The notes under the pieces were generated by a model. It was not told where the DNA came from and did no database searches. It worked only from the letters and a program-made list of their open reading frames with translations. From Croceicoccus sp. (lineage in GTDB: Bacteria; Pseudomonadota; Alphaproteobacteria; Sphingomonadales; Sphingomonadaceae), in contig JAPYSD010000266.1 of the NCBI GenBank assembly GCA_029936705.1, forward strand, positions 1-5,576: a DNA stretch of 5,576 nt, in the 5' to 3' direction. Of the stretch, positions 1 to 5,576 are shown in pieces (the first letter of the stretch is position 1; each line of letters starts with the position of its first letter). The position numbers were made by a program, and so were the translations under genes.

Positions 1-51
1 CCGCAGGATTTCCGCCTGCGCGAGGCGCTGGAGGAGTTGAAGAGGATCTGA
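1..51 (+). CDS. C-terminal end of an unidentified upstream gene (partial)
   Basis: The window opens inside a reading frame that ends at TGA (49-51). The visible C-terminus is PQDFRLREALEELKRI, a charged and probably helical tail. Sixteen residues are too few to identify a family, and I assign no function. The reading is supported by G/C-rich third positions (mostly CCG, CAG, TTC, CGC, CTG, GAG) and by a terminator-like hairpin starting about 12 bases after the stop. That is where a transcription unit would be expected to end. The 205-bp gap and the hairpin suggest this gene is not in the gltBD operon. A chance open frame of 16 codons cannot be excluded. Confidence 0.6.
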   Translation, partial: PQDFRLREALEELKRI

Positions 52-62
52 TCAGGCCCTAC

Positions 63-100
63 AACAGGCTGCGAAACCGCCTGTTTTTGGCGGTTTTGTT
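63..100 (+). terminator. Probable rho-independent terminator of the upstream gene
   Basis: A perfect 8-bp stem pairs AAACCGCC (74-81) with GGCGGTTT (89-96) around a 7-base T-rich loop. A T-rich tail follows (TTTTGTT, 94-100). It starts 22 bases after the stop codon of the upstream gene, the usual place for an intrinsic terminator. A second stem, AACAGGC (63-69) with GCCTGTT (79-85), shares bases 79-81 with the first, so the two cannot form fully together. The T tract is interrupted by a G, so termination may be incomplete and some transcription could read into gltB. Confidence 0.65.
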
Positions 101-109
101 CCCACTCGA

Positions 110-126
110 CAGAAGATTTCCTTCTG
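110..126. repeat. Short perfect inverted repeat in the gltB leader
   Basis: CAGAAG (110-115) and CTTCTG (121-126) are exact inverted copies separated by ATTTC. A 6-bp repeat with a 5-base spacer could be a small operator half-site pair or a weak hairpin. It lies about 130 bases upstream of the gltB start, in the right range for a regulator-binding site. I do not recognise it as the site of a named regulator, and a repeat this short can occur by chance. Confidence 0.35.
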
Positions 127-160
127 CAGAGTTGCAAAGATAGCTTCCTGTCGTCATTGG

Positions 161-190
161 GGACGAGCGCGCAATAACTGCGTCCTTTTT
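161..190 (+). promoter_or_regulatory. Weak terminator-like hairpin with T5 tail in the gltB leader
   Basis: GGACG (161-165) pairs with CGTCC (181-185) and is followed at once by TTTTT (186-190). Two G-U pairs (159-160 with 186-187) could lengthen the stem. The layout, a stem then a U tract ahead of the first gene of an operon, is that of a leader attenuator. Against this, the stem has only 5 Watson-Crick pairs and the loop is 15 bases. It would matter only if transcription starts upstream of about 155. I saw no leader peptide with a run of regulatory codons. Confidence 0.25.
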
Positions 191-217
191 AAGGGCGGGC
201 TGATTCGCGCATAAACG

Positions 218-235
218 CCGGACAATGGTGTCCGG
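218..235 (+). promoter_or_regulatory. Compact GC-rich hairpin before the gltB ribosome-binding site
   Basis: CCGGACA (218-224) and TGTCCGG (229-235) are perfect inverted copies around the 4-base spacer ATGG. In RNA this makes a 7-bp hairpin whose 3' edge lies 8 bases before the AGGA of the gltB ribosome-binding site. It may be a structured end of the 5' leader affecting translation or mRNA stability, or in DNA a binding site for a dimeric regulator. The right arm overlaps a second, imperfect palindrome at 230-243. The inverted repeat is seen directly; the function is inferred. Confidence 0.4.
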
Positions 236-243
236 GCCCCGAC

Positions 244-253
244 AGGATAGGTG
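244..253 (+). promoter_or_regulatory. gltB ribosome-binding site (bears on start choice)
   Basis: AGGA (244-247) lies 9 bases before ATG 257 and only 3 bases before the alternative GTG 251. A second purine patch, AGGTG (249-253), is 3 bases before the ATG. Spacing therefore favours ATG 257 as the start. The GTG would add only two residues (M-K) and would not change the mature enzyme, because the N-terminus is removed up to the catalytic cysteine. Confidence 0.55.
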
Positions 254-256
254 AAG

Positions 257-4907
<4,651 letters not shown>

Positions 4908-4909
<2 letters not shown>

Positions 4910-4912
4910 GGG
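4908..4912 (+). promoter_or_regulatory. gltD ribosome-binding site overlapping the gltB stop
   Basis: AAGGG (4908-4912) overlaps the gltB stop TAA (4907-4909) and lies 8 bases before ATG 4921. The intergenic gap is 11 bases and leaves no room for a separate promoter or terminator. This points to one transcript, with a ribosome ending gltB able to reinitiate on gltD, which would help keep the subunits in balance. Confidence 0.7.
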
Positions 4913-4920
4913 TAGTATCG

Positions 4921-5576
4921 ATGGGCAAGGAAACCGGCTTCCTGGAACTCGACCGCCAGGATCGTTCTTACGAGGCGCCGACGGAGCGTCTCCAGCACTA
5001 CAAGGAATTCGTGGTCCCGCACGACCCGCAGGCCCTCCAGGGGCAGGCGAGCCGCTGCATGAACTGCGGCATTCCCTATTGTCACAACGGCTGTCCGGTG
5101 AACAACATCATCCCGGACTGGAACCACCTGGTCTATGAAGGGAACTGGAAGGAGGCGCTGGTCAACCTGCACTCCACCAACAATTTCCCCGAATTCACCG
5201 GACGCGTCTGCCCCGCGCCTTGCGAGGCAAGCTGCACGCTGAACATCGTCGACCAGCCCGTCACCATCAAGTCGATCGAATGCGCGATCGTCGACAAGGG
5301 CTGGCAGGAAGGCTGGATCGTTCCCCAGCCGCCCGAGAAGAAGACCGGCAAGTCGGTCGCCGTCGTCGGGTCCGGCCCGGCGGGCATGGCCTGCGCCCAG
5401 CAGCTGGCGCGTGCGGGCCACTCGGTAACGCTGTTCGAGAAGAGCGACCGCATCGGCGGGCTGCTGCGCTACGGCATTCCCGACTTCAAGATGGAAAAGC
5501 ACCTCATCAATCGCCGCGCGGCGCAGATGGAGGCCGAGGGCGTCTCGATCCGCACCAGCACCGAGGTGGGTGTCGA
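4921..5576 (+). CDS. gltD: Glutamate synthase [NADPH] small (beta) subunit, 5' part
   Basis: GltD oxidises NADPH and passes electrons through FAD and two 4Fe-4S clusters to the FMN of GltB. The first 218 codons of a protein usually near 480 residues are present, and the window ends mid-codon. The N-terminal ferredoxin-like domain (about 1-135) has two cysteine groups: C46-x2-C49-x4-C54-x3-C58 and C97-x3-C101-x3-C105. These are the 4Fe-4S ligands in this family and in dihydropyrimidine dehydrogenase. The FAD-binding fold starts near 144, with GSGPAG (150-155), acidic E173 at the end of the second strand, and RIGGLLRYGIPDFKM (177-191), typical of the family. The NADPH-binding part lies beyond the window. 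ATG 4921 is well placed after AAGGG. The cysteine groups and position after gltB separate it from other flavin reductases; a GltD-like paralogue is unlikely here. Confidence 0.97.
   Translation, partial: MGKETGFLELDRQDRSYEAPTERLQHYKEFVVPHDPQALQGQASRCMNCGIPYCHNGCPVNNIIPDWNHLVYEGNWKEALVNLHSTNNFPEFTGRVCPAPCEASCTLNIVDQPVTIKSIECAIVDKGWQEGWIVPQPPEKKTGKSVAVVGSGPAGMACAQQLARAGHSVTLFEKSDRIGGLLRYGIPDFKMEKHLINRRAAQMEAEGVSIRTSTEVGV

Noticed and set aside
158..173. Possible sigma-54 promoter (GG-N10-GC spacing at 159-172)
   Set aside because: Only TGG and the GCA end fit the TGGCAC-N5-TTGCA pattern. GG-N10-GC alone is common by chance in GC-rich DNA.
132..215. Sigma-70-like promoter elements (TTGCAA at 132-137, CATAAA at 210-215)
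   Set aside because: TTGCAA has no acceptable -10 element 16-18 bases downstream, and CATAAA has no -35 element at the right distance. A promoter must lie in or before this leader, but I cannot place it.
107..249. Near-direct repeat CGACAGAAGA (107-116) and CGACAGGATA (240-249)
   Set aside because: Only CGACAG plus scattered bases match, and the copies are over 130 bases apart, so chance is the simplest explanation.

Overview
The window carries the NADPH-dependent glutamate synthase operon gltB-gltD of a GC-rich proteobacterium. The strong G/C preference at third codon positions, the GltB start (MGFPPVQGLYDARNEHDNCG after the first ATG) and the gltB-gltD order best fit an alphaproteobacterium. 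Sphingomonadales (Erythrobacter/Novosphingobium-like) is my best guess. It is an impression from protein style, not a database result.

Layout: bases 1-51 are the last 16 codons of an unidentified upstream gene on the + strand. Bases 52-256 are a noncoding leader. It holds a probable intrinsic terminator for the upstream gene (about 63-100), a short inverted repeat (110-126), a weak hairpin followed by five T (161-190), and a compact 7-bp hairpin (218-235) just before the gltB ribosome-binding site. Bases 257-4909 are a complete gltB, the large alpha subunit with all four expected domains and every catalytic or cofactor motif I looked for. After an 11-bp gap, gltD (the small beta subunit) starts at 4921 and runs off the window after 218 codons.

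Together the two subunits form GOGAT. GltD takes electrons from NADPH through FAD and two 4Fe-4S clusters. GltB releases ammonia from glutamine at its N-terminal cysteine, channels it to the FMN site, and makes glutamate from 2-oxoglutarate. With glutamine synthetase this is the main route of ammonium assimilation.

I found no mobile element, CRISPR array, RNA gene or new biological system. The coding part is ordinary core metabolism. What deserves a second look is the structured 205-bp leader. The very long open frame antisense to gltB is best explained by codon bias.
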